Shown: piece after piece, positions 16,396 to 24,777 of the stretch
How the letters are laid out: each line of letters begins with the position of its first letter
How positions within the stretch are numbered: position 1 is the first letter of the stretch
Assembly (NCBI GenBank): GCA_903891415.1
Contig: CAITEH010000084.1
Location: 1 to 54,430 of the forward strand
DNA from: Candidatus Firestoneibacteriota bacterium
Lineage (GTDB): Bacteria; Oederibacteriota; D2-FULL-39-29
Length of the DNA stretch: 54,430 nucleotides
Direction of reading: 5' to 3'
Notes under the pieces: model-generated
What the model was told of the DNA's origin: nothing
Databases searched by the model: none
Seen by the model: the letters and a program-made list of their open reading frames with translations, nothing else
Program-made: the position numbers and the translations under genes

Positions 16396-18174
16396 GTCTT
16401 TTACCGGAAACATCATTGCTTCGGCAAACACATCCTGGAATACCGGGCTTGAGGACAGGTCTACATACTTCGCGGCTTTCGCGATTTTCTCCACGTCCTT
16501 TCTCATTTCCAGCGAGACCAGGGCTTTCCTGGCGCCTTCTTCCGCCGCATTTCCGCAAAATATTATCCTTTTAAGTTCCACCGGGGGAATAAGCCCTATC
16601 GCGAGCGCTTTGTCCGCGCGGATATAATTACCAAAAGCTCCGGCAATAAGCACTTCTTTAATATCGGAAACCTCGACCTTTAATTCTTTCATTAAAATAA
16701 TTATCCCGGCAAGCATCGCGCCCTTGGCAAGCTGAATTTCCCTGACATCTTTTTGTGTTAAACTTATGTTGCCGGCCGCGCCGTTCTGCCTTACAAAAAT
16801 AAATTCATTCCCGTTTCCGTGCTTTACAATTCCGGCCTTTATTTCCGCGGGCAAGCCGGCGGGAAGTTCCTCCGGATCCTTGATCCGGCCGGTTTCATCA
16901 ACTATACCCTGTTCAACGAGCAGAGCCATCGCGTCTATCAAACCGCTGCCGCAAAACCCGGCCGGAGCGCTGTCTTCAATGGTCTTAAAGACGATTTTTC
17001 CGTCCAGGAGATCTATCTTTTCTATCGCGCCCCGGCTGGCCCGCATTCCGGACCTGATGTGCGCGCCTTCAAAAGCCGGCCCGGCCGCGCAAGAAGCGGC
17101 GACCAGGCGGTCCTTGTTCCCGAGTACAACTTCCCCGTTAGTGCCTATGTCGATCGCTAGTTTAATATGCGCGGTTTTATAGATACTGGTAGCCAGTATG
17201 ACCCCCAGGGTGTCCCCCCCGACCCAGCCTCCTATTACGGGGAAAACCGTCAGTTTCACCCCGGGCCCTATTTTAAAACCAAAAGTTCCGGCAGTAACAA
17301 GGTTAAAGGACCTGCCGAGGCTTGAAACAAAGGGATAAATGCCCAGAGGCCGGGCGTCAACTTTCAACAAAAAATGCTCCATGGTAGTGTTGCCGCAAAT
17401 TACCGCGTCATATATATTCCCCGGTGTTATTTTGGCCTCTTTGCATACTTCGAAAAGGAGCCGGTTCATTACGCCTATTATTTTATCATTTAATTCAAGC
17501 AGGCCGTTTTTATTTTCTATGCAAAAATTAAGACGGGATATCACATCGTCGCCGTAAACCACCTGCGCGTTCATATCCGCGGCCGTGGCTACCACCAGTC
17601 CGGTCTTAAGGTCTACAAGCGTGCCCACAACAGTGGTCGTGCCGGCATCAAAAGCCATTCCAAACAACACTCCGGTGGTATCCCCGGCTTCAAGTGTTAT
17701 AAGTTCATTTGCTAAAACATCTATAACTGCCGTCACATTCCTGAACTTTTCTATTTTCTCCGCGTGTTTGAAGCTAAATTTCAGGTTTTCAGGCGGTTCC
17801 TTGAAATATTGCTTTTTGACAGCAGGCTCAATACCTGTCCGCGTTTGAATTCCCACATCAAGTATTTTTTGGGTCTGCAGGCGGCTCGACCGGGGAACGG
17901 AGATCACGGCCTCGCCGGTAATTCTGGCCCGGCAGGAAAGCCTGACAAAATTTTTAAGCTCTTCCCCGGAAAGCAGGTCCAGCTCTTCATGGTCAACGGG
18001 ACTCACACCCCGTCCATCAAGGACGGTCACCTTGCATTTACCGCATTTTCCGACGGCCCCGCAGGGCACATCTATTTTTATCCCGTTTTGCGCGGCAAGA
18101 GCGGCAATAGTAATCCCGGCGTGGGTGTGCACGGTTTTCCCTTCAGGCTGGAATATAACTTTTATTGTTTTCAT
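16384..18174 (-). CDS. Ferredoxin-ASKHA protein (DUF4445; RACo-like corrinoid activation family)
   Basis: A 596-residue protein. The N-terminal [2Fe-2S] ferredoxin domain has cysteines 38, 44, 47 and 81. A linker follows, and then an actin-like ATPase (ASKHA) domain with the phosphate motifs FGMAFDAGTTTVVG and LAIDIGTNGEVVLG. Characterised relatives (RACo, RamA-like) use ATP to push an electron onto the cobalt of corrinoid methyltransferase proteins that have fallen to Co(II). The closing segment IREVLIAGAFGNYIRADKAL-like (here IKEVLIAGAFGNY) is typical. No methyltransferase or corrinoid protein is encoded in this window, so the client is unknown. The gene lies 6 nt after the PorV-like gene. 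Confidence 0.87.
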   Translation of the reverse strand: MKTIKVIFQPEGKTVHTHAGITIAALAAQNGIKIDVPCGAVGKCGKCKVTVLDGRGVSPVDHEELDLLSGEELKNFVRLSCRARITGEAVISVPRSSRLQTQKILDVGIQTRTGIEPAVKKQYFKEPPENLKFSFKHAEKIEKFRNVTAVIDVLANELITLEAGDTTGVLFGMAFDAGTTTVVGTLVDLKTGLVVATAADMNAQVVYGDDVISRLNFCIENKNGLLELNDKIIGVMNRLLFEVCKEAKITPGNIYDAVICGNTTMEHFLLKVDARPLGIYPFVSSLGRSFNLVTAGTFGFKIGPGVKLTVFPVIGGWVGGDTLGVILATSIYKTAHIKLAIDIGTNGEVVLGNKDRLVAASCAAGPAFEGAHIRSGMRASRGAIEKIDLLDGKIVFKTIEDSAPAGFCGSGLIDAMALLVEQGIVDETGRIKDPEELPAGLPAEIKAGIVKHGNGNEFIFVRQNGAAGNISLTQKDVREIQLAKGAMLAGIIILMKELKVEVSDIKEVLIAGAFGNYIRADKALAIGLIPPVELKRIIFCGNAAEEGARKALVSLEMRKDVEKIAKAAKYVDLSSSPVFQDVFAEAMMFPVKDNNG

Positions 18175-18180
18175 ATTTGC

Positions 18181-19485
18181 TTATTTTACCTTTAAATGTT
18201 CCGTGAGATACTTTTCCAGCTCTTTGGAAAGTTCATTGGCTTTTTTATGGGCATCAAGAAAGGAGCCGGCCTTGGAGGAGAACCCGGCGAGTTCTTTTCC
18301 GGTACTGGGGTCCTTCAAGGACGCGGTTATTTCTATAAGGCCTTCGGTTTTTTCCATGGTTCCTGAAATTACCGCGGCAGAAGTTAACGGAATAAGCAGC
18401 CCGCCCGTTCCGTCAAATATTACCCTTACAGACCTTGAGCTTAAAAGGTTGTTTTTTATTATTTCAAACATGGATTTCTGTTCGGAGTCATCCATGTTCT
18501 TTGAAACAAAAGGCATGAGCACGGCAACTTCTATACCGGTATTTTCCAGGGAGCTGTCCGGCAGCGGTTTCTTTTTGGCGCCAAAAGCGTAGGCCGCAGA
18601 AATGCGATGAACATAACCCAGATCCCCGCCGGGTATTATCGCGTAGTTGATGGTAACAGGGGCAATATTAAAACCCAGTCCCGCCGAAATACCCGTTGTG
18701 TAATCAATAATTCTTGAGCTAAGAGGAAAATAATATCCGGCCCTGAAGGCGGCAGTTTTGGGAATAAATTCAAGTTCAAAACCCGCACCCAGGTTGAAGT
18801 CCCCTTCCGTCAAATGAGTTATGCCGTCGAACGTTATGGCCGTGTTTTGCGATGGGGAGAAAGCAAAACCTGCCCGTAACGCCTGGGGAAGCCGTTCCGC
18901 GGTGGTCCACAATTTTAGATCTGTTCCGATATTCTGGAGCGCCGCGCCGAACGAAATACCGGGAAGAATATTTTTTACCAGGATCCCGCCGTCTCCGGCG
19001 TAGCCTGCCGCGGAGTCCGCGGCAATATTGACAGTGATATACTTCGCGGTCACACCCAGGAATATTTTATCAGAGAGTTTAACCCCTAGAGTAAGCCCGG
19101 CTGCGGCATCATAAGCGGTAAAGGTCCCTGCGGAAACAGCGCTTGCGGTAAAAGCTTCAAAGCTTCCGTTATTCATATATATGCCGCTCAAACCAAGCAC
19201 CAGGGTCTCGCTCAGGGGAATTGTGAACTGGAAATGTTCAACAGCTATATCGGAGAACCATATTATATGCCCGCCGGAAAATTCCGGCACGGTCAGCTGT
19301 GCTATGCCGGCAGGATTAATATTAAGAGCTTCGTTATCATCCGCAAGCCCGCAAAAAGCTCCGCCTAACGCCGAACTTCTGGAACCTGTATTTATCTTAA
19401 GGAAAGAGCCGGCTGTTGTCCCGGAATTAACCGCGGCAAAAATAAATGCAGGTACTATAAATACAATTATGAGCTTTTTAAGCAT
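18181..19485 (-). CDS. PorV/PorQ-like outer-membrane beta-barrel protein with C-terminal extra domain
   Basis: A 434-residue protein with a signal peptide (cleavage about residue 18) and then the PorV/PorQ/UPF0164 pattern. It has GSFLKINTGSRSSALGGAFC, then the ADDNEALNINPAGIAQL segment, then alternating amphipathic strands up to about residue 300. This predicts an FadL-fold barrel. The last 120 residues (after KKKPLPDSS) form a separate periplasmic-looking domain with VAVLMPFVSKNMDDSEQ and a segment resembling proteins that assemble functions from several gene products. PorV is part of type IX secretion in Bacteroidota, but no other such gene is seen here. Clear ribosome-binding site GAGAGG. 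Confidence 0.75.
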   Translation of the reverse strand: MLKKLIIVFIVPAFIFAAVNSGTTAGSFLKINTGSRSSALGGAFCGLADDNEALNINPAGIAQLTVPEFSGGHIIWFSDIAVEHFQFTIPLSETLVLGLSGIYMNNGSFEAFTASAVSAGTFTAYDAAAGLTLGVKLSDKIFLGVTAKYITVNIAADSAAGYAGDGGILVKNILPGISFGAALQNIGTDLKLWTTAERLPQALRAGFAFSPSQNTAITFDGITHLTEGDFNLGAGFELEFIPKTAAFRAGYYFPLSSRIIDYTTGISAGLGFNIAPVTINYAIIPGGDLGYVHRISAAYAFGAKKKPLPDSSLENTGIEVAVLMPFVSKNMDDSEQKSMFEIIKNNLLSSRSVRVIFDGTGGLLIPLTSAAVISGTMEKTEGLIEITASLKDPSTGKELAGFSSKAGSFLDAHKKANELSKELEKYLTEHLKVK

Positions 19486-19537
19486 TTTCCTCTCTTAACA
19501 TAGAGCGATTAAAATGATTGCAAATCAATATTTTCCA

Positions 19538-19614
19538 GGTTCTGGGTGCTAGGTACTAGGTTCTCTGCACTAACCTTTTTCTTTTTCCTAATACCAAGAA
19601 CCCGGGACCCGGGA
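19538..19614. repeat. Heptamer-period repeat, two opposed arms
   Basis: Left arm GGTTCTG, GGTGCTA, GGTACTA, GGTTCTC, TGCACTA (19538-19572). Right arm CCTAATA, CCAAGAA, CCCGGGA, CCCGGGA (19587-19614). Both keep strict 7-nt spacing, with the right arm roughly complementary in character to the left. It lies in the 216-nt gap before the PorV-like gene; the rest of that gap (19615-19701) shows no gene. Confidence 0.75.
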
Positions 19615-19701
19615 TATTTTATTTATTCTATCATAAAAACTGTCCTAATACAAATACAGGCAAAGATTCAAACACATTTGAAAGTAGTTAATATCAAAAG
19701 G

Positions 19702-20775
19702 TTATTCCGTAAAACCGGACACCACGGCGTCATCCATTCTTTTCACTACTTCCGTTACCAGGCTGACAACCTGTTCAAAGTCGCTCCTGCGGAGTATACC
19801 CGCATGGCTGTGAAAATATCTTACCGGCACGCCTATCACGATCGAAGGCACGCCGCTCCGGCTTTTGTGCACTACCCCCGCGTCTGTTCCGCCGGTGTTT
19901 ACGGCATAGATCTGACAGGGAATATTTTCTTCTTTGGCGGTCTTAACTACAAGGTCCCGGAATTTTCTGTTGGGTATCATACCCGGATCGTGAAAAGTTA
20001 TCTGCGGGCCTTTACCCATGCGGCTGTAGATATCCTGCGCATCAACTCCCGGAAAATCATTCGCAATACGGCATTCAAGAATTATAGCCGCGTCCGGAGC
20101 AACTTCAAAAGCCGCAGTGTGGGCTCCGCGAAGGCCGACTTCCTCCTGCACCGTCGCGGTGCCATAGACCGTGTTAGGGTGCTTTTCCTTTTTTAGCTTG
20201 TGCAGGACTTTTGTCAGCACCGCGCAGCCGGCACGGTTATCAAAGGCCTTACCGGCAAGCAGATCAGGATTTTTCAATACGGTGAATTCGAAAACCGGGA
20301 CAATAGGATCTCCGGGTCTTACGCCAAAACGCTCTGCTTCTTTTCTTGAGCCGGCGCCTATATCAATAAAAAGATCTTCCATTGCCAGCGGTTTTTTTTG
20401 TTCCCCGGCAGTCATAAGGTGGGGCGGTTTGCTTCCTATCACGCCCGGGATCGGGCCCCGGGCTGTTTTTACTTTTACTCTTTTTGCGGGGAGCACCTGG
20501 GAAAACCAGCCGCCCAAGGGCAGGAACTTAATAAAGCCCCCGGAAGTTATATTTTTTACCATGAAGCCGATCTCGTCCATATGCGCTGCCAGCATGATCT
20601 TCGGCGCAACCGCAGACCCTTGCTGCCTGCAAATAAGGCTGCCCAGCTTATCCGTTGAAAGCTCGCCTGCAGCTTTCAGATACCCTGCAAGTACTTCTCG
20701 CGCCTCTTTTTCATAGCCCGAAGGAGCATCGGCTCCGGTCAGGTCTTTTAAAAGCGTATAGGTATCTAGATTCAT
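19702..20775 (-). CDS. M42 family metallopeptidase (second of a tandem pair)
   Basis: A 357-residue dinuclear-metal aminopeptidase of family M42 (TET/DAP type; also called glutamyl aminopeptidase or CelM). Expected ligand and catalytic segments are present: AAHMDEIGFMV, AFDNRAGCAVL, VQEEVGLRGA, and the final histidine in RYFHSHAG. These are cytosolic, self-assembling peptidases that trim short peptides. It overlaps the preceding paralogue by 4 nt (ATGA). The segment ILECRIANDFPG replaces the more usual acidic residue context and may alter specificity. Confidence 0.93.
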   Translation of the reverse strand: MNLDTYTLLKDLTGADAPSGYEKEAREVLAGYLKAAGELSTDKLGSLICRQQGSAVAPKIMLAAHMDEIGFMVKNITSGGFIKFLPLGGWFSQVLPAKRVKVKTARGPIPGVIGSKPPHLMTAGEQKKPLAMEDLFIDIGAGSRKEAERFGVRPGDPIVPVFEFTVLKNPDLLAGKAFDNRAGCAVLTKVLHKLKKEKHPNTVYGTATVQEEVGLRGAHTAAFEVAPDAAIILECRIANDFPGVDAQDIYSRMGKGPQITFHDPGMIPNRKFRDLVVKTAKEENIPCQIYAVNTGGTDAGVVHKSRSGVPSIVIGVPVRYFHSHAGILRRSDFEQVVSLVTEVVKRMDDAVVSGFTE

Positions 20776-21854
20776 TCCGTTAAACCTTTTACGGTCTTAG
20801 CGTCAAGCGCCTTTACCATTTCCAGCATAAGCTTCAGGGTATTATCATAGTCATCCGTATTTATTATCCCGACATGCGTGTGAATATACCGTGTCGGCAC
20901 TCCTATATAGAGGCTGGGAACTCCGCCGGCATTTACATGCGCCGGCCCGCCGTCGGTACCACCCCCGGGCATGGAGAAGAGCTGCACCGGGACCTTATGT
21001 TTTTTTGCAACGCTAAGCGCCAGTTCTCTCAGTTTAATATTGGGGATCATACTGCCGTCCAGAATAGAGATCCCCGGGCCCTTCCCGAGCTTGCAGGACA
21101 TATTATCGGCGGTGGTCCCCGGAACATCGTTGGCTATGGCCACTTCCGCGACCAGGCAGACATCCGGATTCACGGAAAATGCCGAAGTTTTTGCGCCGCG
21201 ACAGCCCACCTCTTCCTGCACCGTACCTACTCCATAAACAGTGTTTTTATGCCCGGTTTTTTTTAGCGCTTTGATAACTTCCACAAAAAGCGCGCAGCCA
21301 ATACGGTTATCAAAGGCCTTGGCCATTAATATTTTCTTATTTTTCATCACCGTGAAAGGACAATCCGGCACGATAGGATCTCCGGGTGTTACGCCAAACT
21401 CTTCTTCCGCTTCTTTTTTGGAGGACGCGCCGATGTCAATGAACATATCTTTCTTTTCCACGACTTTCGTCCGTTCCTCCGCGGTCATTATGTGCGGCGG
21501 CTTGCTGCCGACAACTCCGGTGATATCGCCTTTACCGGTCTTAATAATGACTTTCTGCGCCAGGATAACCTGGTCATACCAGCCGCCCACCGGTATGAAT
21601 TTAATAAAGCCCTCTTCGGTGATATACCTTACCATAAAACCTATCTCATCCATATGCCCGGGCAGCATTATTTTAGGAAAGCCCGGGCCGGAACCCCCGC
21701 CCTTTTTTTCAAAGATCACGGAACCCATACGGTCCCGGGTTATATTTGTTTCAGCCTTAAGGCGCCTGATAAGAATATCCCTTATTTCTTTTTCATAACC
21801 GGATATTCCGTGCGCCTCGGTAAGTTCCTTAAGCAATGAATTATCCCTGTTCAT
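20772..21854 (-). CDS. M42 family metallopeptidase (first of a tandem pair)
   Basis: A 360-residue M42 peptidase with PGHMDEIGFMV, AFDNRIGCALFVEV, VQEEVGCRGAKT and RYIHTHVG, the metal and catalytic positions of the family. It is paralogous over its whole length to the next gene, with which it overlaps by 4 nt; tandem M42 genes may form mixed oligomers. The upstream ribosome-binding site is GGAGGAG. A heptamer-period repeat lies just upstream. Confidence 0.94.
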   Translation of the reverse strand: MNRDNSLLKELTEAHGISGYEKEIRDILIRRLKAETNITRDRMGSVIFEKKGGGSGPGFPKIMLPGHMDEIGFMVRYITEEGFIKFIPVGGWYDQVILAQKVIIKTGKGDITGVVGSKPPHIMTAEERTKVVEKKDMFIDIGASSKKEAEEEFGVTPGDPIVPDCPFTVMKNKKILMAKAFDNRIGCALFVEVIKALKKTGHKNTVYGVGTVQEEVGCRGAKTSAFSVNPDVCLVAEVAIANDVPGTTADNMSCKLGKGPGISILDGSMIPNIKLRELALSVAKKHKVPVQLFSMPGGGTDGGPAHVNAGGVPSLYIGVPTRYIHTHVGIINTDDYDNTLKLMLEMVKALDAKTVKGLTE

Positions 21855-21878
21855 TTTTTCTCCTCCTTTTAAAAAATA

Positions 21879-21952
21879 GGTGTCAGGTGAAAAGTTACTT
21901 GCCTTTTACTTGCTTTTCCCAGTACCCAAAACCTAGCACCCAGTACCTGTTA
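21879..21952. repeat. Heptamer-period repeat upstream of the M42 pair
   Basis: A left arm of GGTGTCA, GGTGAAA (21879-21892) and a right arm of CCCAGTA, CCCAAAA, CCTAGCA, CCCAGTA, CCTGTTA (21918-21952) keep a 7-nt register. The words are the reverse complements of those at 19538-19572 (GGGTACT/GGTGCTA type), so the two loci belong to one family. Confidence 0.7.
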
Positions 21953-22000
21953 TTGTGTTTTTTTATTATTTTTTTGAAGGCCTCTGGGGAGCGGGATGGT

Positions 22001-22714
22001 CTAAAAGATCGTGAATTTCATAAGGAACCCGGTGATGACAGCAAGGGCAGTCCCTATCTGGAAATTTAACGCCGGTGCTTTTTGAACTCTCACAAGATAG
22101 TAGCCGGTCAAAGCGGCAAGAATAGCGCCGATATTCCAGTACCCTCCCAAAAAGATAAACACCGCTATGGCCGTGCGTTCAAACATCTCAAGGTATTTTT
22201 GTTTGGCCTTAGGCCATCTCAGATTTTGATCTTTCTCCCCGGTTATCGCCTTTTTTATATACTCCTGCATTATTGAGGTGCTGTAAGTTATAACCGAGAG
22301 CCAGATAATATACAGGAACAGGTTTGTGTCGGTATAAAGTTTATTTAAGATCTCCGGGCCGGGATAAGCAGGGATGTCAAGATTCAGCGTTCCAAAACTG
22401 ATAACACCGAGTACAAGAAAATGCAGCAGCTGGTCCACAAGGAAGGTCCAGAGGTTGTTTCGCTCCGTCTGAAAGTTATAGAGTATCTTGGCTTTGTCCT
22501 GAAAGATATGCAGGAAAAACCCGAGAAGAAAAAGCACAATAATAAGCGGGTACTGAAAATAAGGCAGGAGCGCCAGCGCGGTCACAACTCCTACAATACC
22601 GCCGTGCAGGAACACACCCCATTTGTGTTTCACCTTAATGAGATATACCGTGTCCGTCTGCAGCAGAAAATCGGCTATCAGGTGCGCTGCTATCAGGCGG
22701 ATAAAAATAAACAT
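22001..22714 (-). CDS. DUF3307 integral membrane protein
   Basis: A 237-residue protein with about six membrane segments. The start LIAAHLIADFLLQTDTVYLIK and the following KWGVFLHGGIVGVVTAL are the DUF3307 hallmark (H-x3-D-F and paired histidines in the membrane). The function of the family is unknown; it often occurs as a single gene, as here. It has its own promoter upstream (22755-22760) and the neighbouring gene is closed by a terminator. Confidence 0.85.
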   Translation of the reverse strand: MFIFIRLIAAHLIADFLLQTDTVYLIKVKHKWGVFLHGGIVGVVTALALLPYFQYPLIIVLFLLGFFLHIFQDKAKILYNFQTERNNLWTFLVDQLLHFLVLGVISFGTLNLDIPAYPGPEILNKLYTDTNLFLYIIWLSVITYSTSIMQEYIKKAITGEKDQNLRWPKAKQKYLEMFERTAIAVFIFLGGYWNIGAILAALTGYYLVRVQKAPALNFQIGTALAVITGFLMKFTIF

Positions 22715-22754
22715 TTTCGGTTCCCCCTTTTGCTTTTCGGGTGTATATTAATGG

Positions 22755-22760
22755 ATTATA
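22755..22760 (-). promoter_or_regulatory. Extended -10 for the DUF3307 gene
   Basis: A perfect TATAAT on the minus strand is preceded by TTTTGC, an extended -10 (TGC TATAAT). The -35 is poor. The predicted start leaves a leader of about 35 nt, with GGGGGAACC ahead of the ATG. Confidence 0.6.
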
Positions 22761-22831
22761 GCAAAAGAACCTGTTTTTGTGTAGTTATTTTTGGTAAGTT
22801 TACTTACAAAAGTACCCGGCAGAACAGTTTT

Positions 22832-22878
22832 AAAAAAACCCGCATTACCCTTTAAATGAAAAGCTTATTGCGCGGGTT
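22832..22878 (-). terminator. Rho-independent terminator after the DJ-1/PfpI gene
   Basis: AACCCGC (22872-22878 on the minus strand) pairs with GCGGGTT (22837-22843) and is followed by a run of seven T. The 28-nt loop is long, so strength is uncertain. It lies between the stop at 22920 and the next promoter. Confidence 0.55.
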
Positions 22879-22919
22879 AACACGCGGCAAAAAGCTCAAG
22901 GACAAAACTAGAGGGCGTT

Positions 22920-23444
22920 TCACTGCGCCAGCATTTTAATAATAGCTTTACAAAAAGCCGGCAGGTCATCGGGAGTTCTTGAGGTAATAAGATTGCCGTC
23001 AACCACAACATCTTTATCTATAAAGTTACAGCCGGCATAGACCATATCTTCCTTTATGGCCTTAAAAGCGGTCGCATTCTTTCCTTTGAGAACATGAGCG
23101 GAAACAAGGACGGAGCCGCCATGGCAGATAGAAGCGATCACCTTGCCCTTATTGAACGCTTCAAAAACAAGTTTGTTAACAAACTCATATCTGCGTAAAA
23201 AGTCCGGGGCCCAGCCGCCGGGTATAATAATAGCATCTATTTCCGCAGCCGAAAGATTCCCCGCCGAGGTGGTCGCCTTTATCGGATAACCATACTTTCC
23301 GGTATAGACTTCCAGGCTCCCGGTACCGGCAGTAATTACTTCGGCGCCCTCTTCGATAAATCTGTAATAAGGATACATTACCTCCATATCCTGGAACTGT
23401 TCGGCAACGAGAATGACCACTTTTTTACCTTTAAGTTTTTCCAT
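22920..23444 (-). CDS. DJ-1/PfpI family protein
   Basis: A 174-residue protein of the DJ-1/PfpI class I glutamine amidotransferase-like superfamily. Visible are VVILVAEQFQDMEVMYPYYRF, IIIPGGWAPDFLRR and the nucleophile elbow ASICHGGSVL with the cysteine; TSRTPDDLPAFCKAI closes the fold. Members act as glyoxalase/deglycase-like, chaperone or protease-like stress proteins; the exact role is unclear. The ATG at 23444 was chosen because GGGAGG lies 8 nt upstream; an in-frame TTG 21 nt further up would overlap that site. It is a single gene with a terminator behind it. Confidence 0.85.
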   Translation of the reverse strand: MEKLKGKKVVILVAEQFQDMEVMYPYYRFIEEGAEVITAGTGSLEVYTGKYGYPIKATTSAGNLSAAEIDAIIIPGGWAPDFLRRYEFVNKLVFEAFNKGKVIASICHGGSVLVSAHVLKGKNATAFKAIKEDMVYAGCNFIDKDVVVDGNLITSRTPDDLPAFCKAIIKMLAQ

Positions 23445-23480
23445 AATGAAATATTCCTCCCGCAATCAACAAAACCTGCC

Positions 23481-23525
23481 AAGTCTATAAAGTTTATAAG
23501 GTCCATAAAGTTCGTAAAGTCTAAG
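23481..23525. repeat. 9-nt-period repeat, first arm
   Basis: AAGTCTATA, AAGTTTATA, AGGTCCATA, AAGTTCGTA and AAGTCTAAG follow in a strict 9-nt register. This arm is opposite in sense to the tract at 23568-23626 in the same gap. Confidence 0.75.
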
Positions 23526-23567
23526 GACTTGTCGAATTTATCATCTTATGTACGTGTTTTGTTAAAC

Positions 23568-23626
23568 AATATCCCTCAATGATTTTAGGCCTTAAAAACC
23601 TTAAAAACTTTATGAACCTTACTTTT
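23568..23626. repeat. 9-nt-period element with conserved head, copy 1
   Basis: A head reading AATATCCCTCAATGATTTTA is followed by TTAGGCCTT, AAAAACCTT, AAAAACTTT and ATGAACCTT in a 9-nt register. The end overlaps the 3' end of the oxidoreductase gene (stop at 23619). The same head and 9-mers recur at 26162 and 42300. Confidence 0.75.
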
Positions 23627-24722
23627 CTAATTCAAACTCTTTTAAACCGGCCTTCATCGGCTCGGGCCTTTCGCAGGAACTTTTCAGTTGAATGTGCCTG
23701 CCTTTTTCCGACGCCTCATGTAATGCCTGCATAATATCAAGCACATGAAACGCAAGTTCTCCGCTGGCTCTGTGTTTTCTCTTTGAAAGCAGGGCGCAGG
23801 CCATATCGGCAACACCAAGCCCTCTGGAATTACCGGAATATCCAAAAACCAGAGGCACTTCCTGCCACTCAGGTTGAGCTGTTCTTTTCACTCTTACAGG
23901 GCCGGAAAAGGTATTTGGATCCGGCACGCTCAAGGTACCTTGCCCGCAGTAAATTTCCATAACCGGCAGGGTAGAAGCCTTGACATCAAAAGAGGTTATC
24001 AGGGTTACGACCGGCCCCGCTTTAAAATCAAGCACTCCGGCTATATGGGTAGGGACTTCGACCTTGATCTTTTGTCCGTTCTTCGGCTGGCTGGTTATAA
24101 GCCTTTCCTTGAAAGATATCCTGGCAGAACCGGTCACTCTTTTTACCGGGCCCAGCAGGTTAACAAGTGCGGTAAGATAATAAGGCCCCATATCAAAAAG
24201 CGGGCCGCCGCCTTTTTGATAGTAAAACTCCGGGCCCGGATGCCAGCCTTCGTGCCCGGGACAGGCCATAAATGCGGCGGCCGCGACCGGTTCTCCGAGC
24301 TCCCGGGAATCAATTATTTTTCTGCAGGTCTGAATGCCGGCGCCCATAAAAGTATCCGGAGCGCAGCCGACCAGAACATTTTTCTTCTTTGCCGCCTCTA
24401 TTATTTTTTTACCTTCTTCACGCGTGATAGCGAGCGGCTTTTCGTTATAGACGCTTTTCCCCGCTTCTATCGCAGCCAGTGCAACTTCCTTGTGGGCTTT
24501 CGGAATAGTCAGGTTAATAACAAGTTCTATATCTTTATCTTTCAGGAGCTTTTCCGGAGCAAGCACTTTCGCTATTTTAAATTCGGCCGCCCGGGCCTCC
24601 GCCTTTTTAAGATCAAGGTCAGAAACGGCGGCAAGCTCAACAGAGTCAAACAGTTTCAGGTTTTTCAAATATATAGCGCTGATGTTTCCGCAGCCTATGA
24701 TACCGGTTTTTATTTTGTTCAT
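23619..24722 (-). CDS. Gfo/Idh/MocA family NAD(P)-dependent oxidoreductase
   Basis: A 367-residue sugar-dehydrogenase-type enzyme. The N-terminal Rossmann fold has GIIGCGNISAIYLKNL, and the family motif EKPLA (YNEKPLAITREE) is present. The C-terminal half is the alpha/beta substrate domain with GPLFDMGPYYLTALVNLLGP. Substrates of this family are sugars, inositols or their derivatives; the actual one cannot be told. The start is supported by AAGGAG upstream, and a 12-bp palindrome (CTTATGCATAAG, 24733-24744) overlaps that site. Confidence 0.9.
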   Translation of the reverse strand: MNKIKTGIIGCGNISAIYLKNLKLFDSVELAAVSDLDLKKAEARAAEFKIAKVLAPEKLLKDKDIELVINLTIPKAHKEVALAAIEAGKSVYNEKPLAITREEGKKIIEAAKKKNVLVGCAPDTFMGAGIQTCRKIIDSRELGEPVAAAAFMACPGHEGWHPGPEFYYQKGGGPLFDMGPYYLTALVNLLGPVKRVTGSARISFKERLITSQPKNGQKIKVEVPTHIAGVLDFKAGPVVTLITSFDVKASTLPVMEIYCGQGTLSVPDPNTFSGPVRVKRTAQPEWQEVPLVFGYSGNSRGLGVADMACALLSKRKHRASGELAFHVLDIMQALHEASEKGRHIQLKSSCERPEPMKAGLKEFELEK

Positions 24723-24732
24723 GCCTCTTCTC

Positions 24733-24744
24733 CTTATGCATAAG
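24733..24744. promoter_or_regulatory. 12-bp palindrome overlapping the ribosome-binding site of the oxidoreductase gene
   Basis: CTTATGCATAAG is a perfect palindrome whose minus-strand end (AAG) begins the Shine-Dalgarno AAGGAG. It could be a repressor site or simply chance. Confidence 0.3.
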
Positions 24745-24777
24745 TCAAAATATCCAAAATATTCGAACCCGCACCCT

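Noticed and set aside
18181-19485. Type IX secretion system
   Set aside because: Only a PorV-like protein is present; no PorU, PorT, GldKLMN or C-terminal sorting domains were seen.
23445-23465. Longer start (TTG at 23465) for the DJ-1/PfpI gene
   Set aside because: The extension covers the Shine-Dalgarno sequence of the ATG at 23444.
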